A DNA stretch of 17,127 nt from DATAQC01 sp046263055 (GCA_046263055.1 JBHELO010000141.1:1-17127); one strand, 5' to 3'. Positions 10,420 to 17,127 are shown, counted from the stretch's first letter. Numbers and translations: made by a program. The notes: generated by a model from the letters alone, not told the origin.

Positions 10420-12558
10420 TCAGGACGCCACGGCCCCCGCCACCACGGCCAGAAGGGCGTCCCCGTAGCGCTCCGCCTTCACCGGGCCCACGCCCGGAAG
10501 GGCGAGCAGGGCCAGATGGTCACCCGGTCGGGCCTCGGCCACCGCCGCCAACGTGGCGTCGTGGAGGACGACGAAGGCAGGCACGCCGGCGGCCCGGGCG
10601 GCGCCGGCCCGCCAGGACCGCAGCGCGGCCAGCACCCGGGGATCGGCCCGCTCGCCCACCTCCACGCCGGTCCGGGCGGGCGCCCGCCCGCCGTCGAGGG
10701 CCCGGATGCGGCGGCGGCTGTCGGACAGTTGGCGGCGCCAGTCCCCCGGACCGTCCACGCCCGGCCGGGCCAACGCCCCGATCACGGCCTCCACCGGGGC
10801 CAGCCACGGCGACGGCTCCCGGGCCGCGCTGCGAGCGCCAAAGCGTCGCCGCTCGGCCCATGAGACGTGCAGCTCCTCGCCGGCGCGGGTCACGGCCACA
10901 TAGAGCAATCGGCGCTCCTCGGCCCGCGCCTCCGGCGTCTCCGCCCGCCCGACGGGGACGAGCCCCTGCTCGACGCCGGTGAGGTGGACCACCGGCCATT
11001 CGAGGCCTTTGGCGGCGTGGAACGTGGCCACCGTGACGGCGTCGGCGCCGCCTCCGGCGTCGTCCCCCCGCAGGCTGGCGGCCACCCAGCCGAGGAACCC
11101 GCCCACCGACGCCCCCCCGTCCACGGCCAGCAACTCGGCCATCAGGCGGGCCAGCTCGGCGAGGGAGGCCCGGCGCTCGCCCCCCGAGTCGGGATTGGGG
11201 GCGATGGGGCCGCCGCCATCGTCGGGGACCGGCCCGCCGCCGTCGTCGGGGACCGGCCCGCCGACCGGACCCCACCCCTTCCCGGCGACGGCCGGTCCGG
11301 CCTCGGCCGCCAGCTCGGCGAGGGCGGTGCGCAGGGACGCACCCGCCGATCGGCGGCCGAGGGCGGCGAGGGTGGCGGCGACCTCGGGGCGGTCGAGGAA
11401 GGCGATCGCGCCGCGCACCCGGTGAGGCACGCCCGCCGCCGCCAGGGCCTCCTCGAGCCCCACGAGCTGGGCCCGGGTCCGGGCCAACACGGCCATCTCC
11501 GACCAGCGCCGTCCCTCGCTGTGGCGCCGGCGAAGGGCGGCGGCCACGCCGCCCCCCTCCTCGGAGTCGGTGGGCCAGCAGGTGACGGTGGGGACCGACC
11601 CCGCCGGACGGGTGGCCCGCAGATCCCGGGCGCCCGGGGCCCGGCGCCCGTCGAGCACGGCGTTGGCCACCGCCACCACCTGGGGCGTGGAGCGGTAGTT
11701 GCGGTCCAGGTGGACGACGGTGGCTTCTGGCAGCCACCGGCTGATGGCGGTGAGGAAGGTGGGATCGGCCCCGTTCCACGCGTAGATGGCCTGATCGGGG
11801 TCGCCCACCACGCACAGGTCCGGGCGCCCGCCCCGCCACGCCTCGAGGAGGCGGAACTGGGCCGGGTTGAGGTCCTGGAGCTCGTCGACGAAGAGGTGGC
11901 GGAACCGCCACCGGGACGCCGCCGCAAAGCCCGGGTCGTGCTCCAGAGCCTCGGCGCAGCGGACGACCAGGTCGTCGAAGTCCACCAGGCGCCGCCTGCG
12001 CTTCTCCTCTTCGTAGCGGCCGAACAGGGCGGCCAGCAGGTCGGGCGGAGCGGGCGGCCGCCGGCCGGCGGCGGCCACCGCCTCCTCGTAGCCCGCGGGG
12101 CCGACCAGGCGCGCCTTGGCCCACTCGATCTCGGCGGCCACGTCGGCCGGGGCCACCGGTCCGGCGCCGCCGGCCAGCTCCCCCAGCAGGCGCACCTTGC
12201 GGTCGAGAAGGGTGGGGGCCCAGTCCCCCCGGTCGGCCCACCAGCGGCGGAGCTGGGCCCATGCGGTGGCGTGGAAGGTGCCGGCGGCGGGGCCACCGGT
12301 CACCCCGAGGGCGGCCAGGCGCCGGCCCAGCTCGGCCGCCGCCCGCCGGGTGAAGGTGAGGGCCAGGACGTGGCCCGCCGACGCCGATCCGGTGACGACC
12401 CGGGCGGCGATGCGGCGGGTGAGCACCCGCGTCTTGCCCGACCCGGCGCCAGCCAGGATGCAGAGGGGCGACGCGTCGGTGGTCACCGCCTCGAGCTGGG
12501 CGGGGTCGAGGTCTTCGAGCAGGGTCGCCCCCGGCCCGAACACGTGGTCGGTGACCAT
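10420..12558 (-). CDS. uvrD2: ATP-dependent DNA helicase UvrD2 (SF1A, with C-terminal HRDC domain)
   Basis: A 712-residue superfamily 1A 3'-5' DNA helicase. Helicase motifs in order: LAGAGSGKT (Walker A, Lys42), LALTFTRRAAAEL (Ia), LFVDELQDLNP (Walker B, Asp225/Glu226), VVGDPDQAIYAWNGAD (III), LDRNYRS (IV), TFHAAKGLEWPVVHL (V) and LLYVAVTRAGEEL (VI). Residues 639-712 form an HRDC domain ending in LPGVGPVKAERYGDALL, the arrangement of mycobacterial UvrD2. The tetracysteine module that precedes HRDC in mycobacterial UvrD2 is missing: there is no cysteine between motif VI and the C terminus. A Gly/Pro/Asp insertion with two 8-residue repeats (GGGPVPDD) sits at about 433-450. The ATG at 12558 is 6 nt from a -10 hexamer and gives a start 16 residues before the LDPAQLEAV Q-motif. 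The open frame continues upstream, but that part is not protein-like. Confidence 0.94.
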   Translation of the reverse strand: MVTDHVFGPGATLLEDLDPAQLEAVTTDASPLCILAGAGSGKTRVLTRRIAARVVTGSASAGHVLALTFTRRAAAELGRRLAALGVTGGPAAGTFHATAWAQLRRWWADRGDWAPTLLDRKVRLLGELAGGAGPVAPADVAAEIEWAKARLVGPAGYEEAVAAAGRRPPAPPDLLAALFGRYEEEKRRRRLVDFDDLVVRCAEALEHDPGFAAASRWRFRHLFVDELQDLNPAQFRLLEAWRGGRPDLCVVGDPDQAIYAWNGADPTFLTAISRWLPEATVVHLDRNYRSTPQVVAVANAVLDGRRAPGARDLRATRPAGSVPTVTCWPTDSEEGGGVAAALRRRHSEGRRWSEMAVLARTRAQLVGLEEALAAAGVPHRVRGAIAFLDRPEVAATLAALGRRSAGASLRTALAELAAEAGPAVAGKGWGPVGGPVPDDGGGPVPDDGGGPIAPNPDSGGERRASLAELARLMAELLAVDGGASVGGFLGWVAASLRGDDAGGGADAVTVATFHAAKGLEWPVVHLTGVEQGLVPVGRAETPEARAEERRLLYVAVTRAGEELHVSWAERRRFGARSAAREPSPWLAPVEAVIGALARPGVDGPGDWRRQLSDSRRRIRALDGGRAPARTGVEVGERADPRVLAALRSWRAGAARAAGVPAFVVLHDATLAAVAEARPGDHLALLALPGVGPVKAERYGDALLAVVAGAVAS
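11213..11260 (-). repeat. Two tandem 24-bp units inside uvrD2
   Basis: Two adjacent 24-bp copies, 11213-11236 and 11237-11260, differ at one base and encode a doubled Gly/Pro/Asp peptide (VPDDGGGP). They lie in the surface-exposed second half of the helicase between motifs IV and V, probably in domain 2B, and keep the frame. Confidence 0.75.
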
Positions 12559-12564
12559 GGCCCG

Positions 12565-12586
12565 ACCGTACCGACGGGGTGTGACA
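12565..12586 (-). promoter_or_regulatory. uvrD2 promoter: TGTCACAC box, N8, TACGGT
   Basis: On the minus strand, TGTCACAC (12586-12579) is followed by exactly 8 nt (CCCGTCGG) and the -10 hexamer TACGGT (12570-12565), then 6 nt to the uvrD2 ATG. This is the layout of the mycobacterial RecA-NDp/PafBC promoter, TGTCRGTG-N8-TANNNT, with CAC in place of GTG. The same box and spacing occur before the divergent nucleotidase gene. It predicts a leaderless, damage-inducible uvrD2 transcript. Confidence 0.6.
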
Positions 12587-12925
12587 GGGTGGTGGATCCC
12601 CGCCCCCGAGGCCCCGGCGCGGCTCGGCCCCGAGCAGCCTTCGAGCCGGAGCTCTCCAGTCTTCTCGGGGCCGGACCTCTGCCCCGCTCCTCCTGCCGTC
12701 GGGCACCGGAGTGCCCGCCGACCGGTGGCCGCCCGGCCCGGAGGCCGGCCGACCGCTGGAGCGGTGGCCTGCCGGCGATTGCCGCTCCTCCCCGGACCTC
12801 GCTTGGCGACCCGGAGGCCGCTACTGCGTTGCCCGGCGTGGGTTGGCCGTGCCGGCTTCCGCATGATGAGCCTCCCGGCGGGCCACGTCAAGGGGTTTGT
12901 CCGCCTCGCCGACGTGGGGCCTAAA
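12587..12925. other. Divergent intergenic region without a recognisable gene; compound hairpin at 12744-12776
   Basis: About 340 bp between the two TGTCR boxes. Reading frames run through it on both strands, but their translations (Arg/Gly/Pro-rich, no domain) look like GC-rich noise. The one structure seen is a compound inverted repeat: an outer stem of GCCGGC (12744-12749) with GCCGGC (12771-12776), and an inner stem ACCGC-TGGA-GCGGT (12752-12765). Nothing else was identified. A small RNA cannot be excluded, because either promoter could have a longer upstream control region here. Confidence 0.35.
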
Positions 12926-12947
12926 TGTCGCACCCCCTGGCTAGCCT
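12926..12947 (+). promoter_or_regulatory. Nucleotidase promoter: TGTCGCAC box, N8, TAGCCT
   Basis: TGTCGCAC (12926-12933), exactly 8 nt (CCCCTGGC), then TAGCCT (12942-12947), then 7 nt to a GTG at 12955. It matches the uvrD2 promoter over an 11-bp box, TGTCRCACCCC, with identical spacing to the -10. The predicted start point lies downstream of the in-frame ATG at 12925, so it also decides the start codon of the gene. Confidence 0.6.
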
Positions 12948-12954
12948 GGCGGGC

Positions 12955-13527
12955 GTGCTGATCGGCTTGGACCTGGACGGCGTGCTGTGCGACCTCGGCC
13001 CCGGGGTGGCCGCCCGCATCGCCGACCGGTTCGGGCTGGCCACGCATCCCGCCACCTGGCGGTCCTACGACCTGCGCCGCCTGGGCCTCGGGTTGCCGCC
13101 CGACCGCTTCGCCGCCTTCCTGGACGAGATCTTCGCCGAGGCGGCGCTCTACGGCGAGGCACCGGCCACCTGCGGAGCGGTGGCGGGGGTTGCCCGGCTG
13201 CAGGCCGCCGGCCATCGGGTGGTGGGCATCACCGCCCGCCCGCCGGCGCTGGCCGAGGTCACCACCATCTGGCTGGCGGGGCGAGGACTGGCCCTGCAAG
13301 CCGTGCACCACACGCCGGTGGGTACCAAGGCGGCGGTGGCCGACCGCCTCGGCGTGGACGCCACCGTGGAGGACAACCCCGTGGAGGCCGAGCAGCTGGC
13401 CGCCGTCTGCCGGTCGTACCTCCTCGACCACCCCTACAACCGTGACGTGGCGGTCGAACGGGCCGTCCGCATCCACTCCTGGGACGACCTGGTGGGCCGG
13501 CTGTGCCAGCTCCGGCTGTTCGCCTAG
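12955..13527 (+). CDS. HAD-superfamily 5'(3')-deoxyribonucleotidase-like phosphatase
   Basis: A 190-residue HAD-fold hydrolase resembling the 5' nucleotidase, deoxy (NT5C) family, which removes the phosphate from deoxynucleoside monophosphates. Motif I is LDLDGVLCD (nucleophile Asp6, acid/base Asp8), motif II GITARPP (Thr93), motif III a Lys at about 125 (VGTKAAVADRLG) and motif IV VEDNP (Glu139, Asp140). The later YLLDHPYNR resembles the DxPYN segment of deoxyribonucleotidases. I chose the GTG at 12955 because a -10 hexamer ends 7 nt before it. The longer in-frame ATG at 12925 (200 residues) lies inside the promoter box and would add MSHPLASLAG. The promoter box shared with uvrD2 suggests a role in nucleotide-pool control during DNA damage (inference). 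It is probably the first gene of an operon with the ACT gene and def. Confidence 0.8.
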   Translation: MLIGLDLDGVLCDLGPGVAARIADRFGLATHPATWRSYDLRRLGLGLPPDRFAAFLDEIFAEAALYGEAPATCGAVAGVARLQAAGHRVVGITARPPALAEVTTIWLAGRGLALQAVHHTPVGTKAAVADRLGVDATVEDNPVEAEQLAAVCRSYLLDHPYNRDVAVERAVRIHSWDDLVGRLCQLRLFA

Positions 13528-13581
13528 GCCCGCCGCCGCCCGCCGCCACCACCTCGATGTCGGCCACCACCCGTCGCCGCG

Positions 13582-13649
13582 GGTCGCCTGATGGACCCGG
13601 TCGCCTGATGCACCCGGTCGCCTGATGGACCCGGTCGCCTGATGGACCG
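13582..13649 (+). repeat. Four 17-bp tandem units carrying a chain of five-codon minicistrons
   Basis: Four copies of GGTCGCCTGATGGACCC (starts 13582, 13599, 13616, 13633). The second has one changed base and the last ends in G. Each unit supplies an ATG (13591, 13608, 13625, 13642). The first three open the tiny frames MDPVA, MHPVA and MDPVA, each closed by a TGA whose last base is the first base of the next ATG (TGATG). The fourth ATG is the start codon of the ACT gene, which begins MDRVA. Because 17 is not a multiple of 3, the chain steps through all three frames. It looks like duplication of the gene's own start region and may act as a reinitiation leader or an RNA/DNA binding array. Confidence 0.85.
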
Positions 13650-14214
13650 GGTCGCGGTCACCGCCGTCGGGGCCGACCGCCCGGGCATCGTGGCCGCCGT
13701 CAGCCGGGTGTTCGTCGAGTGGGGCTGCAACCTCGAGGACAGCTCGATGACCATTCTCCGCGGCCAGTTCGCCATGATGCTGGTGGTCGACGTGCCCGCC
13801 GGCGTGACGGCCCCCGACCTGGAGGCGGCCCTCGCCCCCGCTGCCGCCGCCCTGGACCTGGTGGTGGCCGTGCGGCCGCTCCGCTCCGAGCAGTCGGCGG
13901 CAGGCGTGCCCGGGACGCCCGGGGCGCCGCACGCCGGCGGTGGGGCCAGCCGGTGGACGGTGTCGGTTCACGGCGCCGACCGTCCGGGCATCGTCCACCG
14001 GGTGGCCGAGCTCCTCGCCGGCGAGGGTGTCAACATCGTCGACCTCAGCACCCGGGTGATCGGCCGGGCCGACCGGCCGGGATACGCCATGGTGCTCGAG
14101 GTCGTGCTGCCCCCGGGGGCCGACGCCGCCGCCCTCGTCAGCCGCCTGGAGTCGGTGGCCGCCGAGCTCGGCGTGGACGCCACCATGCATGCGGCCGACG
14201 CCGACATCCTCTGA
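13642..14214 (+). CDS. Double ACT-domain protein (GcvR-like)
   Basis: A 190-residue protein made of two ACT domains. The first, about 1-78, starts VAVTAVGADRPGIVAAVSRVF and continues GCNLEDSSMTILRGQFAMMLVV. The second, about 105-183, starts WTVSVHGADRPGIVHRVAELL and contains GVNIVDLSTRVI. The linker (80-104) is Gly/Pro/Ala-rich. ACT domains bind amino acids or similar small ligands. This pair, with the ADRPGIV motif in each, is the GcvR type, which controls glycine cleavage genes in enterobacteria. No glycine-cleavage gene is nearby and there is no DNA-binding domain, so the target is unknown. The ATG at 13642 is fixed by the in-frame TGA at 13606 and the immediate start of the ACT fold. It is preceded by the 17-bp minicistron array, and its TGA is followed directly by the GTG of def. 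Confidence 0.85.
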   Translation: MDRVAVTAVGADRPGIVAAVSRVFVEWGCNLEDSSMTILRGQFAMMLVVDVPAGVTAPDLEAALAPAAAALDLVVAVRPLRSEQSAAGVPGTPGAPHAGGGASRWTVSVHGADRPGIVHRVAELLAGEGVNIVDLSTRVIGRADRPGYAMVLEVVLPPGADAAALVSRLESVAAELGVDATMHAADADIL

Positions 14215-14715
14215 GTGGCCGTCCGGCCCGTGCTCGAGCTCCCGGACCCCGTCCTGGCCAGGGTCTCGGCCCCCATCGGCCGGGTGGACGACGCGGCCCG
14301 GGCCCTGGCTGCCGACCTGCTCGACACCATGCGGGCCACGGTGGCCTGCGTGGGGCTGGCGGCGCCCCAGATCGGGGTGGGGCGGCGGGCGTTCGTCGTG
14401 GACGTGACCGGCCACCGCAAGGCTCGGTCCTGCCACGGGGAGCTGGTGCTGTTCGACCCCGAGGTCGTCGCTGCGTCCGGCCCCGTCGTGGCGCGCGAGG
14501 GGTGCCTGAGCGTGCCCCACCTGACGGGGGACGTCCCCCGGGCCACGTCGGTGGTGGTCCGGGGGACGACGCCCGAGGGCGTGGACCGGGTGGTGGAGGT
14601 GGATGCCTTCGAGGCCCGGGCCGTGCTCCACGAGATCGACCACCTCGACGGGCTGCTCTTCCTCGACCGGGTGTCGTCCTCGGAGGCGGTGTTCCGGCGC
14701 AAGGTCTACCGCTAG
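14215..14715 (+). CDS. def: Peptide deformylase
   Basis: A 166-residue metallo-hydrolase that removes the N-formyl group from nascent proteins. The three family motifs are intact: GLAAPQIGV (47-55), EGCLSVP (95-101, metal ligand Cys97) and HEIDHLDG (139-146, metal ligands His139 and His143, catalytic Glu140). The start is GTG at 14215, adjacent to the TGA of the ACT gene (TGAGTG), so translation is probably coupled. The length and the conserved LDPVLARVSAP-like N-terminal strand support this start. There is no other formylation gene (fmt) in the window. A 7-bp hairpin follows the stop. Confidence 0.96.
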   Translation: MAVRPVLELPDPVLARVSAPIGRVDDAARALAADLLDTMRATVACVGLAAPQIGVGRRAFVVDVTGHRKARSCHGELVLFDPEVVAASGPVVAREGCLSVPHLTGDVPRATSVVVRGTTPEGVDRVVEVDAFEARAVLHEIDHLDGLLFLDRVSSSEAVFRRKVYR

Positions 14716-14722
14716 GCGGGGT

Positions 14723-14743
14723 CCCCGGGGCACCGTCCCGGGG
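14723..14743 (+). terminator. Hairpin after def
   Basis: CCCCGGG (14723-14729) and CCCGGGG (14737-14743) are perfect complements around a 7-nt loop, 7 nt after the def stop codon and just before the promoter hexamer of the next gene. It lacks a T-tract. It is best read as the end of the nucleotidase-ACT-def unit. Confidence 0.5.
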
Positions 14744-14762
14744 CGGCCGCCGAGGCCCCGGG

Positions 14763-14768
14763 TACCCT
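14763..14768 (+). promoter_or_regulatory. -10 hexamer TACCCT of the PH-domain gene (leaderless)
   Basis: TACCCT matches TANNNT and ends 7 nt before the GTG at 14776. The alternative TTG at 14773 would be only 4 nt away, so the hexamer favours the GTG. The TGTCR box seen at the uvrD2 and nucleotidase promoters is absent here. Confidence 0.45.
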
Positions 14769-14775
14769 CTCGTTG

Positions 14776-15390
14776 GTGCCGTTCCCCCCCAAGCTGCTGA
14801 ACGACAACGAGGAGGTCGTCCTCGACCTGCGGCCCCACTGGCTCGCCCTCGTGGGCCCGTCGGTGAGCCTGGTGGCCGCCGTCGTGGTGGCCATCCTGGT
14901 GGCCGGCCGGACCACGCGGGGCTGGGTGCGAATCCCGTTCCTGGTGCTCGTCCTGGTGGCCCTGGCCTGGTTCCTCGGGCGGCTGGCGCGCTGGGCGTCC
15001 ACCAACCTGGTGGTCACCACCGACCGTCTGGTGGTGCGCTCGGGGGTGGTGGCCAAGCGGGGCCGGGAGATCCCCCTGGAGCGCATCAACGACATCACCG
15101 TCACCCAGACGCTGTTCAGGCGGCTGCTGGGGGCCGGCGACCTGGTGATCGAGTCGGCGGGGGAGCGGGGCCAGGAGGCATTCGCCGGCTGCCCCCATCC
15201 GGGCCGGGTGCAGAACCAGATCTACGCCCAGATGGAGGCGGCCCGCGACCGGGATGCCGAGCGACGGGAGGGCCGCCGGGAGCTCTCGCCTCTCGATCAG
15301 CTGGAGAAGCTCGACGAGCTGCGCCAGCGAGGCGTGATCTCCCAGGCCGAGTTCGACGCCAAGAAGGCCAAGCTGCTCGACCGCCTGTGA
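14776..15390 (+). CDS. Membrane protein with bacterial PH-like (YdbS/DUF304) domain and SHOCT tail
   Basis: A 204-residue protein. Residues 1-20 are a polar, acidic N terminus (LLNDNEEVVLDLRPHW), the usual opening of YdbS-like proteins. Two transmembrane helices follow, at about 24-44 and 53-71. A bacterial PH-like domain follows at about 75-150 (TTDRLVVRSGVVAKRGREIP, LERINDITVTQTLFRRLLGAGDLVIES). The C terminus, 175-204, is a SHOCT motif (LEKLDELRQRGVISQAEFDAKKAKLLDRL-type), a short oligomerisation/anchoring module that often closes actinobacterial membrane proteins. The cellular role is unknown. The start is GTG at 14776, decided by the leaderless -10; TTG at 14773 is the alternative. Confidence 0.87.
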   Translation: MPFPPKLLNDNEEVVLDLRPHWLALVGPSVSLVAAVVVAILVAGRTTRGWVRIPFLVLVLVALAWFLGRLARWASTNLVVTTDRLVVRSGVVAKRGREIPLERINDITVTQTLFRRLLGAGDLVIESAGERGQEAFAGCPHPGRVQNQIYAQMEAARDRDAERREGRRELSPLDQLEKLDELRQRGVISQAEFDAKKAKLLDRL

Positions 15391-15392
15391 GG

Positions 15393-15450
15393 CCCCACCG
15401 GGCGGCCGCCCCGGCCGCCGGGGGTGTTCACCGCCTTCTGAACGGTGGGG
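15393..15450. terminator. Nested inverted repeats between convergent genes
   Basis: Three stems fill the gap between the PH-domain gene and the convergent small gene: GGCGGCC/GGCCGCC (15401-15407 with 15413-15419), GTTCA/TGAAC (15426-15430 with 15439-15443), and an enclosing CCCCACC/GGTGGGG (15393-15399 with 15444-15450). Together they can fold into a branched structure, and they probably serve as a bidirectional terminator. Confidence 0.5.
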
Positions 15451-15813
15451 TCAGGCCGCGCTGGGCGGTGGGTCGTCGTCCACGGCCACCGCCTCGCAGT
15501 GCATGACGCAGGGGGAGTGGCCGCCACCCACCAGGCGCCGGACGCCCTCGGCCACGACCGCGGCGTTGTGGGCCACGGCCCGCACGAACGAGTAGCGGAA
15601 GCGGGCCCCATCGCGCAGGCACAACGGCGACACGCGGTCCACGTGCACCGAGATGCGGTTGTCGGGGAACACCGCCACATGCAGGCTGTCGGCGTCCGCC
15701 ATCTCCCGGTACGACACCGTGCCCGGGTGGAACAGCCGGCCGAGGCGGGTGTCCCGGCGGAACCGGCCATTGGCGTCGAGGGAGCTGAACAGGGTCGGCA
15801 AGGGGGCGTCCAC
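15451..15813 (-). CDS. Conserved-looking hypothetical protein, about 120 residues
   Basis: I do not recognise this protein. The frame uses G/C at almost every third position, like its neighbours, and its sequence (SLDANGRFRRDTRLGRLFHPGTVSYRE, then SLHVAVFPDNRISVHVDRVSPL) reads as a compact alpha/beta protein rather than GC noise. It has one Cys in the middle (SPLCLRDG) and two near the end (CVMHC), with no signal peptide or membrane helix. The start is uncertain: GTG at 15813 is taken because it leaves the divergent gene's upstream region free. GTG at 15831 and ATG at 15897 or 15924 are also in frame, the last two overlapping the neighbour. It converges with the PH-domain gene and diverges from the thiol-transferase gene. 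Confidence 0.6.
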   Translation of the reverse strand: MDAPLPTLFSSLDANGRFRRDTRLGRLFHPGTVSYREMADADSLHVAVFPDNRISVHVDRVSPLCLRDGARFRYSFVRAVAHNAAVVAEGVRRLVGGGHSPCVMHCEAVAVDDDPPPSAA

Positions 15814-15895
15814 GACTGGTGTTCGGACCACGGGCGGCGATCGGACGGCGGCGACGGGGGGTGTTCTCGGCGCCGAGGACGGCAAGACTGGCCCC

Positions 15896-16975
<1,080 letters not shown>

Positions 16976-16981
16976 CGCCGC

Positions 16982-16999
16982 CCACGCCCGCGGGCGTGG
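16982..16999. terminator. Perfect 18-bp palindrome after the thiol-transferase gene
   Basis: CCACGCCCG followed by CGGGCGTGG is an uninterrupted inverted repeat 6 nt after the stop codon. As RNA it would fold as a 7-bp stem with a CGCG loop, so a terminator is likely. As DNA it could equally be an operator. Confidence 0.45.
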
Positions 17000-17011
17000 C
17001 GGTGGTTCGGC

Positions 17012-17127
17012 GGCGGTGGTCAGGCGGGCGGTATCAGGCGGGCGGTATCAGGCGGGCGGTATCAGGCCGGCGGTATCGGGCGGGCGGTGGTCAGGCGGGC
17101 GGTGGTCAGGCGGGCGGTGGTCAGGCG
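17012..17127 (+). repeat. Minisatellite of 14/15-bp units, continuing beyond the window
   Basis: Eight head-to-tail units fill 116 bp to the edge. Three have the 15-bp form GGCGGTGGTCAGGCG at the right end and one at the left. Four between them have the 14-bp form GGCGGTATCAGGCG, two of these with a single-base change. No spacer separates them, so this is not a CRISPR array. No gene is visible in 16976-17127. Confidence 0.9.

Noticed and set aside
12587..12925. A hidden gene or tRNA in the long divergent spacer
   Set aside because: No cloverleaf, no start with a nearby TANNNT hexamer and no protein-like translation was found on either strand.
12925..12955. ATG at 12925 as the nucleotidase start
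   Set aside because: It overlaps the TGTCR box and lies upstream of the -10 hexamer, so it should not be on the transcript. It would also put ten extra residues before the HAD motif I strand. It remains possible if a further upstream promoter is used.
13582..13649. CRISPR array
   Set aside because: The 17-bp units are contiguous with no spacers, only four copies occur and no cas gene is near.
12559..15198. Minus-strand open frame running continuously upstream of uvrD2, antisense to the nucleotidase, ACT, def and PH-domain genes
   Set aside because: High GC makes long stop-free frames common. The plus-strand genes here have clear family motifs, and the antisense translation is His/Gly/Arg-rich with no domain. 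The helicase start at 12558 has a good promoter.
17012..17127. CRISPR array or coding repeat
   Set aside because: Units are 14-15 bp with no spacers. The mixed unit length breaks any reading frame, and the minus strand acquires TGA stops in the 14-bp units.

Overview
This 17.1 kb window is chromosomal DNA from a very GC-rich (roughly 70 percent or more, third codon positions almost all G or C) member of the Actinomycetota. The lineage call rests on three things: a 2-oxoglutarate dehydrogenase in which the E2 acyltransferase and E1 parts are fused (KGD/OdhA type), a UvrD2-type helicase with a C-terminal HRDC domain, and many genes whose -10 hexamer lies only 6-8 nt before the start codon (leaderless mRNAs). 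Acidimicrobiia is a reasonable guess for the class, but this cannot be settled from the sequence alone. No mobile elements, tRNA, rRNA or CRISPR array were seen.

Layout. (1) 15-2571, minus strand: a transmembrane Ser/Thr kinase-like protein, in which both catalytic-cleft lysines are arginine, followed 4 nt later by a small two-helix membrane protein. (2) 2667-9936, plus strand: kgd, then a NYN/Zc3h12a-like RNase with an S1-like domain and a tail of about 590 disordered residues, then exonuclease III (xth) with its own leaderless promoter. (3) 9968-12558, minus strand: a 100-residue protein that is essentially a lone sigma-70 region 4, and uvrD2, with a strong hairpin between them. (4) 12955-14715, plus strand: a HAD deoxyribonucleotidase-like gene, a double-ACT protein and peptide deformylase. 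(5) 14776-15390: a PH-domain/SHOCT membrane protein. (6) 15451-15813, minus strand: an unrecognised small protein. (7) 15896-16975, plus strand: a glutathionyl-hydroquinone-reductase-like thiol transferase, followed by a perfect palindrome and a minisatellite running off the window edge.

How the parts connect. The kinase and kgd diverge from a 95-bp region, which recalls the kinase control of KGD in Corynebacteriales, although no FHA regulator (GarA/OdhI) is present here. uvrD2 and the nucleotidase diverge across about 400 bp. Each has the same upstream box, TGTCRCACCCC, with the same spacing to its -10 (TGTCR-type octamer, N8, TANNNT). This is the architecture of the mycobacterial PafBC/RecA-NDp DNA-damage promoter, and the window's other leaderless promoters lack the box. 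The ACT gene is preceded by a 17-bp tandem array that encodes a chain of five-codon minicistrons linked by TGATG overlaps and ending on the gene's own ATG. These two regulatory arrangements are the most interesting things in the window.
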